Assembly (NCBI GenBank): GCA_029721515.1
Contig: CM056570.1
Location: 963,033-1,027,032, forward strand
Direction: 5' to 3'
Source: Synanceia verrucosa
Lineage: Eukaryota; Chordata; Actinopteri; Perciformes; Synanceiidae
DNA length: 64,000 nt
The notes beneath the pieces were generated by a model. It was not told the DNA's origin, ran no database searches, and saw nothing but the letters and a program-made list of their open reading frames with translations. This document shows, in pieces, positions 8,310 through 21,115 of this stretch. The translations under genes were made by a program, and so were the position numbers. The first letter of the stretch is position 1. Each line of letters opens with the position of its first letter.

Positions 8310-11300
8310 AGTATTTGTGTGTAACTACTTGTTTCTGGTGCCTCATATAATGGTAAATTTCAGTTTTAGTTCACTGCCTTTCAGCACTTCCCCACTGGCT
8401 TCATGTCTTATCTTAAAAATGTCGTTGAGTTACAGGAGATGTACCGGAACAAATCAGTGCATGAAAACAAAGTGTAACCTGAGAACGAGGCTGGGAAATG
8501 TTGCTTGTGTAAGTTGATAAAATCTGAGGTCAGTTTAGTTCAGGGTATATGTACCCTGGAGTACTGCATAAAAACCCTGAAAAAGCCTCCAGTGTGCCGG
8601 TGTGTACAGTGTCTTACTAAAGTATTCACCCTCTTGACATTTTTCATGTTTTGTTGCTCACAGCCTGATGTGAGAATGGATTTTTTAAATGTTGCATCAG
8701 TTCATCCACAGAACACGTGATTTTTTTATTGTGAAGCAAACAACAAATAGGACAAAATAACAGAAAACTTTAGTGTAACTCTTCAGTACCTTGTGGAGTC
8801 ACCTTTTGCTTTGGATTAGTCTCTGGGAGTTTGTCTCATCTTGTCACTGGGATTTTTACCCACATTTAATATTAAACTCTTAAACCTGCTGGAAGGGGAA
8901 CGTGGAGATGTTGTGTCGACCCGGGTTTTTCCTGCAGTGTGAAAGGAGCTTTAAACATGAACACAGCAGTGAAATGAAGCCTGCTCATAAAATAAACTAA
9001 GGAGTTACAGGAACACCAAAAAGAGCAGCATGTCAACCAATCAGGAACTGAGACATGTAATAATAATATTTAGATTCTGGGAGTGTGGCCTGAACCTTCC
9101 AGATGGATCTGGATCTGGAGTCCTACAAACAGTGCAGTGCAGAGAAAATGATGCCTAAAGCCTGTAAACAGGAGCAGAGCTGCAGCAGGAGGAGGAAACT
9201 CTCCTGTGGATTTATGGTCTGACAGTTTAGGTGCATGTTCAGCTTGAGGCGGCTCTGGGTCCAGTTTTCTGGAATAAAGTCGCTCATTCTGAGCCTCAGG
9301 CTGTAATTTTGTCCCAACACAGAAACATGGACGCTTCATTCCAGCTGCTGTTTTTCCACTGACCATCTCTTCAGACTTTGAAGCACCAGCCTCTGCTCTC
9401 TCTGCTCCTGGTTTGTTTCCTTGACTGACTGATCCTCAGTGATGTAAATGGGAGGACATTCACTGTCTGTTCATCTGTCCTTCCATTCAGTCGGGCACAC
9501 CTCCATCATTAACTCACAGATGTTCTCCAGTCAGTGAACTCAGAGCAGGAAACCACATCTGCAGTTTTCCATCATCGATTAATCTATATTTTCATGTCAT
9601 TATAAAATTTAGAAAACATCCATAAAAATAAACTGGCCTCGAGGGAAACATATTTTCACACTTTTGAAATTTAATGTTATAAATTGAACAAATGCTGAAG
9701 GTTTGTTTTGTTTTGAGGCGTCCACATACTTTTCCAGGACATTTCTGTGTGTTTCTGAACAAAGTTTTTAACGTGTGCACATGAACTGTGTGTTGTACAC
9801 AGTATATAGTACACAGAGTAAGCTGTGTCCCACTTACCAGAAGAACACAGATGTTGGAACAGCTGCTTTGATGTCGACTCTCCAGGGGTTTGGGGCTCTA
9901 CTTCCTGTTCAGCTCGTTCACCCTGATGCAACGCTCTGGATCACTTCCTGCTCTTTAAAGATGCTGATGGAAAGGATGAGGTGTCTCCGTAGCAACCATC
10001 TCTTCGTTGGCTGAAGCTGCTTCAATCTGCTGGATGAGGGATGAAATCTGGACATAAACTGGTTCGTTAAAGATGGAAATGGTGAAATATTATGTGCATT
10101 ATTATCTAGTCATACAGCACCTTATTTCAATTTTATTATGTCCAATTATATTATGTCTGCAGAAAAAAAACAAGATGGTGTCATTATTATTTTAATCATA
10201 ACAGATGGACGCAAAGAACAGATTATTATTATTAATAGTAATTAAAATCCCTCTCTGTAACATGATAATACCTCACTTCTATCATATTAATCTTTATAAT
10301 CTTTGGCTCAGTGTAACTTTATTTCCTCCTTCCTTATCTTTTACTCATGTTCACGTATTCCATTCCATTCATTCATTCCATTCATAATGTTTTGATGTTA
10401 CTGTTAATCCTCGTTATTGTTATCCATTACTCATGTTTTGGTTTTATTACCATCAATATTATCATCACATTAAATTATTGTCAACATCGCAGTTCAGTTA
10501 AATCTGGTGACTATTTAAAATAAATGTGTGATCCTCCCACATGAGGACAAACAACAGATTTAAGGAGGACAATAAAAAAAACACAGTGACTCAGTCCTGT
10601 GACCTCCCAGCATGCCTCAGATCAGATTTATCAGTTTAAGGTAAGATTCACCGTTATTCCTCCCCTGCACAGGTTTATTAAATATGAATCACATGGGGTA
10701 GTTTTGCAGAGCTCCTTGTGCCACTAGAGGGAGACAGACTGCCAGAGATGACATGAGGAGGAGGAAGTTTATACTTTTATTCATATTAATATCACCTGAT
10801 CTGATTAATCTGATCTAGACTAGCTAAGGGATTCCAGCACTTCTGCATCTGATCAGGAAAATATCTGCAGTTACTTAAGAGCACAAATTATATCTAAAAC
10901 TTCACTTAATTAAGTTTTGGACATATTTTCCACTTATTCTACTTGTTTCCTCATGTCACTGCTCCTTATCTTTTACTCACAGTAATGCTGCTCTGCCCTC
11001 TTTGCTGCTGGAACTCTGCAGATTTAATAAAGGATTATCTCACCTGATCTGACCTCACCGCTCGATGCACCAGATGTTACACGCTGTACATTTAATGGTC
11101 ATCATTTCTGCAATTTAATCTCACCTGATCAGACTTCATGGAGGCCAGAGTTGTTGGTTCAGAGACGCTGCAGATCCTGGAAGATCTGAGAGGAGTTCAA
11201 CGCAAAGACTGGGAAACTAAAAGGAAAAAAAAGGAAACAACAAGGAGCCATCCTCCGGGAACCAGGAAATATTGTGTCAATACGTCCAGCAGTATCAGTG

Positions 11301-14300
11301 TCGAGATATTTTACAGGATGAATGAAAAATTTGATCTGCTGGTGCTGCAGGAGGAAAAAGTCAGGAGGTTAAGACAGTTATTAGGACTCATCCTCGGGGA
11401 ACCATGAATACAGCCAATAGTTATGTGTTTATTTCAACGTTTAAAGGTCTATGCTCGTATGGATTTCTCTTTAATGATGCCTGGAACTAAAACGAACAGA
11501 AGATATATGCTGTAATGAAGCTCTGTGGCTCAGAGGAGGGCAGCAGAGAGCCGGGAATGATTCACCTCCAGCTTGATGAAGACACATGAGGGCAGGAAAA
11601 CACACATTTTCTCACCATGCTGACTTTCAGAGCGTTCAGTGTGAAAAACGAGCAGCGGTGCTGCGTCATCATGAGGGATGTGGAGTTCCTCTGACAGGGG
11701 AATAAAATAAGACACAGCCTCTCTTATCCAGCTGATGGATAACTGGAGCACAATGTGGCAGGAAGACAACCAAGCTGCATCCATCCTGCAGAGCCGCTCC
11801 TAACCAACTGGGGCCTGAAACTCAAAGACAATAAAAAATTTCACGTTCTTCACATGGCTGTAATTCTGTAATCCACCTCAACCCTTCCTGACAAAGAAAG
11901 TCACGTGACCTTTAATGTCCTTGAAGTGACTCAGATGGAAGTGGGACATGATGTTGGTTTTGTCCAGGTGCTGATGGGCGATACAGAGTTTGGTCCAGTG
12001 GACAGTCCTCTGGACCAAGTGGGCTCCTGTCCTCAGGTGAACCCTCAGTGGTCCAGGGTCAGTCTGCATGAAGGGCCTGAGAGGACAGGAAGTACCAGGA
12101 TCATCAGACAGTGAACTTCAACCATCATGATGGATATCTGTCATCAGGCTGAGCCAGACTGACCACAGAGGACTGTCACAGTGGGATCATAGACTGGGTT
12201 TACGACGTGGACAGAGTCTCCATGGAGATATGTCCACCTCAGTACTTGAATCAGACCCTGAAGGTGCCCTTCAGAGTGACCACTAGGGGGAGCCACATCC
12301 AAACAGATTTTTAGACAGAAAAAAGTCTGATCCTGATCCTGCATGAGAAACTAGAAGACGGTTGATTCTTGATGTGACTTTGTGGTTTTAATCTTTCCTC
12401 TTTGAAGCACCATCCTCGCTAATCAACTCCTCCCCGGTGCAACGACCTTCCAACGATCCCGGTATAATGAGGCAGCTGACGTGGCCGCTCACCCTGAACT
12501 CTGCTGATGACGGTCCGGCGTCGAACGCTCCCTCTGATCCTCCAGGAGGCCGCTCGCCTCAAAGACTGGCAGGTCAGAGGTCAGAGGTCGCGGTCGGCCT
12601 CACGGCGTTATTGAGCAGGATCTTCATCAAGGACTCTCCAGCTGATGGTCTCCATGACTTTGATGTGACTTCCTGTCTCAGCTCCACTTCGTCCATTTAG
12701 TGGAGAAGTTTCAGGTTGGACTCTGAAGGAGAAGAGGACGAGTTTTCACCACAGATCAGAGAACCAAACAAGATGATGCAACAAAACAACATTCAAATTA
12801 GTATTAAACATTAATGTTTTATCACACTAAAGAATAAAACCTATTTTGCTAAACGAATAATAACCAGCTCTCTATTTCTCTCCTAAAATGGTTTTAATAG
12901 TGAAGCATTTTTAGAAAATAAGTTTCCAAATGAGCCGCCATGTTGTTTCTGACCTGTCTATGTCTTCCTGTTTATAAACCGGTAAAAGGAGTCGCCACGC
13001 CGCCCTCGTGTTCTGATCTGTGTCACGATCCCATCAGCTGCCAGCGACGAGGCGCGATCCGTCTGAAGGGCAAACGATTCCCGATGGAGCGACAAAACCT
13101 CAGCTTCAATTAAAGCTGTCGTCCCGTCACGAAAGACGCCGACAGGAAACACCAGGAGGAGGTTTCACTCCACAAGTCGAATCCCCAAATAAAGCTTTTA
13201 CTTTCTCATTTTAGAGACGAAAGACGAGGGAAAAAGAGCAAATAATAAGAGGTCTGTGATGCATAAATGAGAAGGATTTAATGGAGCTCAGAGGAGACAG
13301 GAAGCACAAGAGCAGAAATAGTACGAGACCAAAACAGAGCAAAAAACAAAACCTCTCTGTTCTGAGAACTTCTCTGTTTTCGTTCCTCATTTTCCAGACA
13401 GTTGAGTGACAGTAAAGTCAGTATTATTATTATAGAACCTATACTGTAAATAAATATAATAATGACGTTCTAATCACTGGCATCAGAAGAGATTCAGGTC
13501 TGAGGATGAAATCAGTGTTTAGCAAATTAAGTTTCACTTCTGAGACATTAATGACTGACATATTATTGTTTTACATTATCTCTACTAACTCTCAGTGAAG
13601 CCTGTCCTCAGGAAACATCAGGAGCTTCTAAAACATTTTGGGTGGATATTTTGATGATGAGGAGGAAGATTATTCACTCATTTCTCTCCAGATGGTCTGG
13701 AAGTTTAAACCAGTGATCTTCTGCTCGCTCGCCTTCTTTTCTAACCTCGACGCTGCAGAGAAACGAGAAGGAGGAGACGACAGGATGAACAGATTCACCT
13801 CCGCCTTGTTTCTGATGAAGCAGATTCATCACATCTGATCTTCAACAACAGGAGCAGAAGGTTCAGTTCTTCTGAAGGTCTGGAGATGACTGGACATGAG
13901 CGGCGGCCTTCTGCTTATGAGAGGAAATATCTCCCAGCATGCTTTAGAGACTCTCAACCATGACACCATTAATAACCCTGCACTTAAAAAATAATTACAG
14001 GCGACAGGAGGGGGCTGGATGGTTTCTGACTCAGAATCACTTTAATTACAGGGAACAAAGAAGGATTAGTGTTGGTGGGAAAAAGAGCAGCACCAATAAA
14101 GAGCTGCAGAGGGTCACAAAGGGATTTAAAAATTAAAACTGTGCAGAGTCATGTTCGATGACTTTACAGGAAGCAGGAGCACATTATTCCATCAGAAATT
14201 AAGATTAATTCTGGGATGAAGAACAGAGAAATGAACAGGAAGTGAAAGCATGAATCAACTAGTTCTAATTTCACTTTTCACTGGAATTTATAAACACAAT

Positions 14301-14830
14301 ATTCTGATAATCAAGCTGCAGGCTGCTGAATATATTTTAAATCCCTTGAAAAACGAAGGATTTAAATATATATTTAGAATATTTTTTGTTAAAGATGCAA
14401 CAAGTTAAAGTGTAGTTCAATCTGTATTCTTCCAAACTCTGATCCTCTTAATAATGTTGTGATATTATTGTATTGTCATCTCTGAAAGGCTGCGGCTCAG
14501 AGTACTGATGGAAGTTTAGACTGCATTTTGTGAACAAGTTAAAAGGCGTGCTGGCTATGGACAGGCTGCAGATAACTGGGATGTTTCTGCTGGACGTGGA
14601 AGGTAAACGCAGCTCGACAGGTGATGAAATATCACATCTCTACAGACACCAGATTTATTATCCTCCACATCCATCTGGACGCTCAGACACACGATGCTGC
14701 TGAGTTTGTGAGCATTTATCCGGTTGCCACGGTAACAACTCAGCAGGAGGGGAAGCACTAATAAAGAGGCCTGAGATTTTTCTTTTTGCTTATTTAAAAA
14801 AATAAAAGCCTCTCAAATCACTTTGATGTC
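8310..14830. other. intergenic, no gene recognised
   Basis: Short open frames only, none with a recognisable domain. 10340-10385 has a CATTC-type simple repeat. 12400-12650 and 12970-13150 are richer in CpG than the surroundings, with no motif I can name. The frame at 11138-11407 (89 codons, Lys-rich) has no recognisable feature and is probably chance. Confidence 0.5.
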
Positions 14831-15992
14831 AGAGCTTAAATTACAGCTTTAGTGAATGGAGTCTGGTGAGAGGAGAGCTTAAATTACTGCTTTAGTGAAT
14901 GGAGTCTGGTGAGAGGAGAGCTTAAATTACTGCTTTAGTGAATGGAGTCTGGTGAGAGGAGAACTTAAATTACAGTACAGCTTTAGTGAATGGAGTCTGG
15001 TGAGAGGAGAGCTTAAATTACAGCTTTAGTGAATGGAGTCTGGTGAGAGGAGAGCTTAAATTACAGCTTTAGTGAATGAAGTCTGGTGAGAGGAGAGCTT
15101 AAATTACAGCTTTAGTGAATGAAGTCTGGTGAGAGGAGAGTTTAAATTACAGCTTTAGTGAATGGAGTCTGGTGAGAGGAGAGCTTAAATTACAGCTTTA
15201 GTGAATGGAGTCTGGTGAGAGGAGAGCTTAAATTACTGCTTTAGTGAATGGAGTCTGGTGAGAGGAGAGCTTAAATTACAGCTTTAGTGAATGAAGTCTG
15301 GTGAGAGGAGAGCTTAAATTACAGCTTTAGTGAATGGAGTCTGGTGAGAGGAGAGCTTAAATTACTGCTTTAGTGAATGGAGTCTGGTGAGAGGAGAGCT
15401 TAAATTACAGCTTTAGTGAATGGAGTCTGGTGAGAGGAGAGCTTAAATTACAGCTTTAGTGAATGGAGTCTGGTGAGAGGAGAGCTTAAATTACTGCTTT
15501 AGTGAATGGAGTCTGGTGAGAGGAGAGCTTAAATTACTGCTTTAGTGAATGGAGTCTGGTGAGAGGAGAGCTTAAATTACAGCTTTAGTGAATGGAGTCT
15601 GGTGAGAGGAGAGCTTAAATTACAGCTTTAGTGAATGGAGTCTGGTGAGAGGAGAGTTTAAATTACAGCTTTAGTGAATGGAGTCTGGTGAGAGGAGAGC
15701 TTAAATTACAGCTTTAGTGAATGGAGTCTGGTGAGAGGAGAGCTTAAATTACAGCTTTAGTGAATGGAGTCTGGTGAGAGGAGAGCTTAAATTACAGCTT
15801 TAGTGAATGGAGTCTGGTGAGAGGAGAGCTTAAATTACAGCTTTAGTGAATGGAGTCTGGTGAGAGGAGAGCTTAAATTACTGCTTTAGTGAATGGAGTC
15901 TGGTGAGAGGAGAGTTTAAATTACAGCTTTAGTGAATGGAGTCTGGTGAGAGGAGAGTTTAAATTACAGCTTTAGTGAATGGAGTCTGGTGA
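14831..15992. repeat. 43-bp minisatellite, about 27 copies
   Basis: Unit contains GCTTTAGTGAATGGAGTCTG. Variants alternate TACAG/TACTG, GAGCTT/GAGTTT and ATGGAG/ATGAAG; one unit near 14968 carries a small ACAGT insertion. Units are nearly identical, so recent expansion or homogenisation. Confidence 0.97.
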
Positions 15993-16529
15993 CTTTGAAG
16001 AGAATGTAGAACAGCTTCAGTTCTGAATATCCCAAAAATAGAAACTTACACTGATATTGACCCTTTAAGTATAAAACAGGATTAAATATTTTAGCTTTCT
16101 ACTGCCACACCTAGCAGCAAATCTAACAAACTTTCTGAACTCCAAATGGACTTACTGAGTGAGAATATAAACTGAGTGAAGTCCATAAAGAGGTGGAGGT
16201 CAGATGGAGGAGGTCAGGATGGATGGAGGTGTCAAACACAGCACACTTTCAGAAGTGGAGGTCAGAGGTCAAGTTGGACTCGAAGCAGGCTGGAAGGAGC
16301 TGCAGCTCTCAGCCACAGAAGAACACTTCCTAATGATTTCCTCCACGTTTTAAAGCCCGACGTGAACTTCAAAAGTTTTTTTTCTCCCCCTCGCAGCAGG
16401 CCGGGGGATAACGTGCGGAGGAGGAGGTTTAGCCCAGATTTCACAGTTCAGACGCCGCTGACCAGCTGCAGAAGCTGCCACCAGAATACTGAGAGAATCC
16501 TTCAGTGAGAGGAGAGGCTGGAGGCAGCT

Positions 16530-17075
16530 GGGCATGTGATTTACACCTGGTTTGACATCTACGGTGGGAATCTACGAGCAGCCTGAACACAGCACTTTAT
16601 ATCATCTTTATTTACTGGTTTTGATGCCGGGGTGGAACCTTATGACAACATGGACAGAGTGGTGTGTAAACTCTGAGCAGCACTGTCAATCACTACTAAA
16701 ATATATTTATATTTCCCAGCTTGTCTCAGTGATGACTCTCTCCTGAATGGACACTGACTTCTTAATTTGAAACTTGATGAATAAATCATGTAACTATCGC
16801 TGGCTTTGTTCGCTGTTTTACAAGTTATTACGACTTATTTTCTCTGCCCATCTGCTATCTATGAGTTTTCTGTTAACATCCTTGTTGCAGCTCAAACAGA
16901 GAAGACAGTCAGTGCGGTCACATGGTAGGAGCATACTGGATTTTGAAATTCGATGTTGCAACTCGACGGGTGGTCTGTCCCAGAATCCAAGTACACATGG
17001 AGTTTGTTTAATTCAGATAATGGTCAGTGACCTAGCTGACTGTAGCCCTTTCAACAAGTGGTGTCAGAACTACTT
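16530..17075 (+). mobile_element. possible LTR remnant
   Basis: TTTCAACAAGTGGTGTCAGAAC near 17050 resembles the LTR-end plus primer-binding-site junction of fish Ty3/gypsy elements, split here as a CA end then GTGGTGTCAGAAC. An AATAAA lies upstream at about 16780. No second LTR or pol domain is visible. Speculative. Confidence 0.25.
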
Positions 17076-17114
17076 CTGGTTGACGACTACTTAACAACGA
17101 TAATAAATAAATAA

Positions 17115-17384
17115 ATCTCCGTTTCCTTGGCCGTCCATAAGCGAGTTGTTGATTTCTTCGAAGCCATGATATCGTTTGACTTTTCCGGCAACAACATTAC
17201 TATTTATGACGGCGTCGGCGCTTCCTTCCACTTCCAGGTGAAATCCCCGGTGGACATTCTCAAGCAGGACACGGGACGCGAATATGATACGATACCGTTC
17301 ACAAGAGGCACAAAGCCGATTAACAATGTCTTAAGCCAGGAGTTCCTATCGTATTCGCAAATCCAGTCCCGATACAACCCTTAA
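17115..17384 (+). CDS. unidentified open frame in a CpG-rich block
   Basis: Open from after a TAA at 17112 to TAA at 17382, about 89 codons; first ATG at 17166 (MISFDFSGNNITIYDGVGAS). I do not recognise the product. The block 17115-17510 has far more CpG than its neighbours, and its composition looks foreign or recently inserted. It follows directly on the possible LTR-type junction, so it may be a retroelement or viral fragment. No start context or downstream continuation supports a working gene. Confidence 0.25.
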   Translation: MSVSLAVHKRVVDFFEAMISFDFSGNNITIYDGVGASFHFQVKSPVDILKQDTGREYDTIPFTRGTKPINNVLSQEFLSYSQIQSRYNP

Positions 17385-18601
17385 CCTGTGCACATATTTC
17401 ATACGTTTTCGACGTTGCCTTTATTATACGATTGAGCTCATCCATGTGCACGCAGTGTGCGACTTTGGAAGATATCCACTTTATTAACACCATTAAAATA
17501 CGTCTCACTCAGTTTAGCTCAGACCAGCAGACCCTGATCTGGGTCAACAGGATCCTTGAATCTGTTCAAACCTTTTATTGAAAAAGTGCTGCTTTGATGC
17601 AAAATATTTGCAGGTGAGTATTTTGTGTTTTTGCCTTGTTTCTTCTCCATGGCGTAAAGGCCTTTAAAGGCCGTCACGTCCGTCATTTCTGCTGTTTTCT
17701 TCTGGATCAATGATTTTCGTCCTTGTGGTCTGTCGTTCACCTGCAGTGCGTCACAGTAAATAAATTCCCTCCTTGTTCTCCATTATTTTAATGCTGTTAG
17801 CTGCATTTTAAAGGGATGCAGCTCTATGCAGCAGGTTTACTGAGGACATTCAAAGTTCTGCTGAACCGGATCAAAAACACTTTAAAGCTTAATTTAATTT
17901 TCACTGATCCACAAACACTTAATCAGACCAACTAGGACAATCGGGCTTTTATCCCAATCAGGCCCTTAATTAAGAGCAGATAAAACAGTCTAAAGCAACT
18001 CCAACACTCATCACTCGCTGCCTCTGAGACCCACTTCCTGTCAGCGAGGTCCGCCAGGAGACGTGACCGTCCTGCACTCGTTAGGATCAACAACGAAGCT
18101 ACGCTCTATTGACTGAAACTTCTCTGCGGCGGCTCGGTGGGTATTTGTGTCAATCAGCTGATGACAGGCTGGATGACGGTCCAGCGGTCCAGATGGATGC
18201 TCTACAGGTAAACAAGACGCTGTCAATGAGGCCATAAAACAACAGGACCACTACCAGTGTTTACACTCTTCACTCTGTGAGTGCCAGACGTTATATATTT
18301 ACATCCTTTAAAATGGAACGCTTCACTGCCATTAATGTGTATATACACGTCTTTCCTTTTTTCGGCAGCAGGCGCTCTCACGCAGTCTGTGAGTAATGCT
18401 GGGGCTTCTGGGAGATGTAGTCAGAGCATAAAGAGACGGTATACACCACAGAGATCAAAACAGGAAGTGGAGACGATCGAGATTAGAGAGCAAAACAAAC
18501 AGAATGTGGAGAAAAAGTGGTGATTTTGGTGAAAGTGTCCTCTACTCTACCTCTGATAAAACAAGAATGGAACAAGGTAAAAACAAACATTTTTTTCATG
18601 A

Positions 18602-18762
18602 TGAAATAGAGAGTCTCTTCTTTCATTTGAGATATTCACTGTTTTCAGAGACATAGTACAAAATATTCTGTGGGTCTGGAAATATGACTCAAAATGGACA
18701 AAAACACTGGAACAAGACACTTTGTGTTTTATAAAAGGGCTGGAACTCAAAGAGTTAAAAAA
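18602..18762 (+). repeat. dispersed repeat, copy A (inverted relative to copy B)
   Basis: Shares GTCTCTTCTTTCATTTGAG, TATTCACTGTTTTCAGAG and TATGACTCAAAATGGACAAA with the reverse complement of 32727-32886. Confidence 0.8.
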
Positions 18763-19882
18763 GACGTGTCAACTCTGGTTTTCCTTCAGTATTCACTAAT
18801 TAGCTCATATATTATAAAGTGTCTCATCACAGATTTTCAGGACGTCTCGTTTTGTCTGACACACGATGCAAAATATTTCAGTTTCCAGTGATGATGCAGT
18901 TATATCTGACGGCAGGTATAAAGGTGTGTAGAGATGAGCTAATTAGTCAATGATTGGAGTAATCAATGAAAATAAATAAAAGGTACTATGATAATAAATT
19001 AATCTGTCAGAAAGTCTTTCATCATCATACATGACTTTAAATTAGTTTCAAATGCAGATTTTTGTCGTTGTGTTTGTGCACAAAAAATACATAAATAAAC
19101 TTTGACTAATTTGGTCCTTTTTTGTGGGATGAAACTCATTTGGCCTCACTGACGAAATGTAACGTGGATATTTAGTTTTCATGCATAAAATTCACACAAA
19201 GATTTCCTGTGGAGAGAGATGGATGTTAGTCAGACAACACAAGAAATTTAAAGATGTTAATGAACATTTGTGACCTTCAGAGAAATAAATAAATCAGAAC
19301 ATCCATCAGAAACGGTCTCTCTGGCTGGATTTGTGTGAAACTAGAAAAGAAACAGGAAACAAAGTGATATCGATGAGTGAACTGATGTGGAGACAACATG
19401 GACTGTACACTGAGCACAGAGACCTGGACCTCATCAGACCTGGTGATCTGGACTACAGACTCACTCTTGCTCGGGTTCAGAAAGGTGTTGAGTCATTACT
19501 CGTCAGGTTGTCCACTATCAGCAGCCTGCAGCGATTTTATCTGACACTGCAGAGAGTCAGTAAATAAAACCAGAACCAGGCCTGTGATCATTCTCTCCTG
19601 GTTCTTCATCTACTGCTATAATTTAATACAACATATAAATATTGATCTGAAAGCTTGAAAGACGGACAGGGTGCTGCAAACAAAACTGACAACAGAGTCA
19701 GACACACCTGTGATTTCCTGCAGATTTAAACAGGACGACTTCTGATTTTGTTCATTTTCTGTCCCTCCTGTCGAACAAGTAGAGTGAATCTGAATTTGTT
19801 CCAATTAACAGCGAATCAATCAGCAAAAAAAAAAAAAAATAACAACAACAAACAAACATGATGAAGCTTCAGAGAGCAAATC

Positions 19883-19978
19883 TGTAATTATCTCCACCAA
19901 GGATGTTTTCAGCTCCGTTTGTTTGTCAGCAGGATTACAGGAATAAAAACCTCTGGTCTGATTTTAATGAAACTTTGA
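19883..19978. repeat. fragment of a teleost dispersed repeat
   Basis: ATCTCCACCAAGGATGTTTT then CCGTTTGTTTGTCAGCAGGATTACA, the same family as the ends of the fold-back element at 47597-47808 (CCGCCAAGGAGGTTAT). Confidence 0.55.
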
Positions 19979-19982
19979 GAGG

Positions 19983-20050
19983 ATAAGATAAGACAAAACA
20001 AGATAAAATAAGGCTTTATTAATCCCAATTTTTGTGAATTTCTTAACAAA
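19983..20050. repeat. GATAA-rich repeat tail (TTTATTAATCCC type)
   Basis: Repeated AAGATAA words lead into GGCTTTATTAATCCCAATTT and GTGAATTTC. A similar tail occurs at 63225-63266 (GATAGATAGATGCTTTATTT). Confidence 0.5.
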
Positions 20051-20478
20051 AGTAAAAAAAACAAGTTCCTGACTGGGAAACTTCACATGAACATTTTACA
20101 AAAAAATATGGACAAAAGCAGAAGTTCTGAGTATTTAAATGTGACACACCATCACTGCAGCGTCACATGTGTCATTAATACGCTGAAGGTGGAAGAACGA
20201 CTAAATAACCATAAAATAAATCTTGACTTTTTTTTTTCTTAAAATTCATTGTTTTTCCAGAACCAGAGGAACCACAGTGCCACAGCTCCACTCGATATCA
20301 GCGTCACCGTAATGATGGACGAGCTGACGGAAAGCAGTTGATGTCGTGTGAACACAGATAGGGTCCGACAGACAACTCACTCATCAGGAAATTCATGTTC
20401 ACTCTCTTCAGACAGGAAAACAGAGCTGAGACCATTAGAGGGAATCAGATCAACACTGACAGACATTAGAGGGCTGAA

Positions 20479-21115
20479 GGTCGTCCAACACTGGAGGTAC
20501 TGAGCGGCTATGAGTTAGCTTAAAGCTAACGGTCAACCCTGGAGATACTGAGCGGCTATCAGTTAGCTTAAAGCTAACGGTCAATACTGGAGGTACTGAG
20601 CAGGTCTCAGTTAGCTTAAAGCTAACGGTCAACCCTGGAGATACTGAGCGGCTATCAGTTAGCTTAAAGCTAACGGTCAATACTGGAGGTACTGAGCAGG
20701 TTTCAGTTAGCTTAAAGCTAACGGTCAACCCTGGAGATACTGAGCGGCTATCAGTTAGCTTAAAGCTAACGGTCAATACTGGAGGTACTGAGCGGTTCTC
20801 AATTAGCTTAAAGCTAACGGTCAAAACTGGAGGTACTGAGCGGTTCTCAATTAGCTTAAAGCTACCGGTCAACACTGGTGATACTGAGCAATGATCAGTT
20901 AGCTGAAAGCTAACAGTCAACACTGGAGGTACTAAGCAGCTATCAGTAAGCTCAAAGCTAACGGTCAACCCTGGAGGTACTGAGCGGCTATCAGTTAGCT
21001 TAAAGCTAAAGGTCAACACTGGAGGTACTGAGCGGGTCTCAGTTAGCTTAAAGCTAACGGTCAACCCTGGAGGTACTGAGCAGCTATCAGTTAGCTTAAA
21101 GCTAACAGTCATTCA
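20479..21115. repeat. 48-bp tandem repeat, about 13 copies, palindrome in each unit
   Basis: Each unit holds GTTAGCTTAAAGCTAAC, a 17-base palindrome with 8-base arms, plus CGGTCAACCCTGGAG and ACTGAGCGG-type words. As 48 is divisible by 3, the minus strand stays open for 220 codons as 16-residue repeats (TVSFKLTDSRSVPPVL type). This is a repeat by-product, not a protein. Confidence 0.95.

Noticed and set aside
11138..11407. 89-codon plus-strand frame
   Set aside because: No domain, signal or exon context; Lys-rich composition from an A-rich stretch. Likely chance.
20450..21112. 220-codon minus-strand frame of 16-residue repeats
   Set aside because: Produced by a stop-free 48-bp tandem unit. 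It begins and ends with the array.
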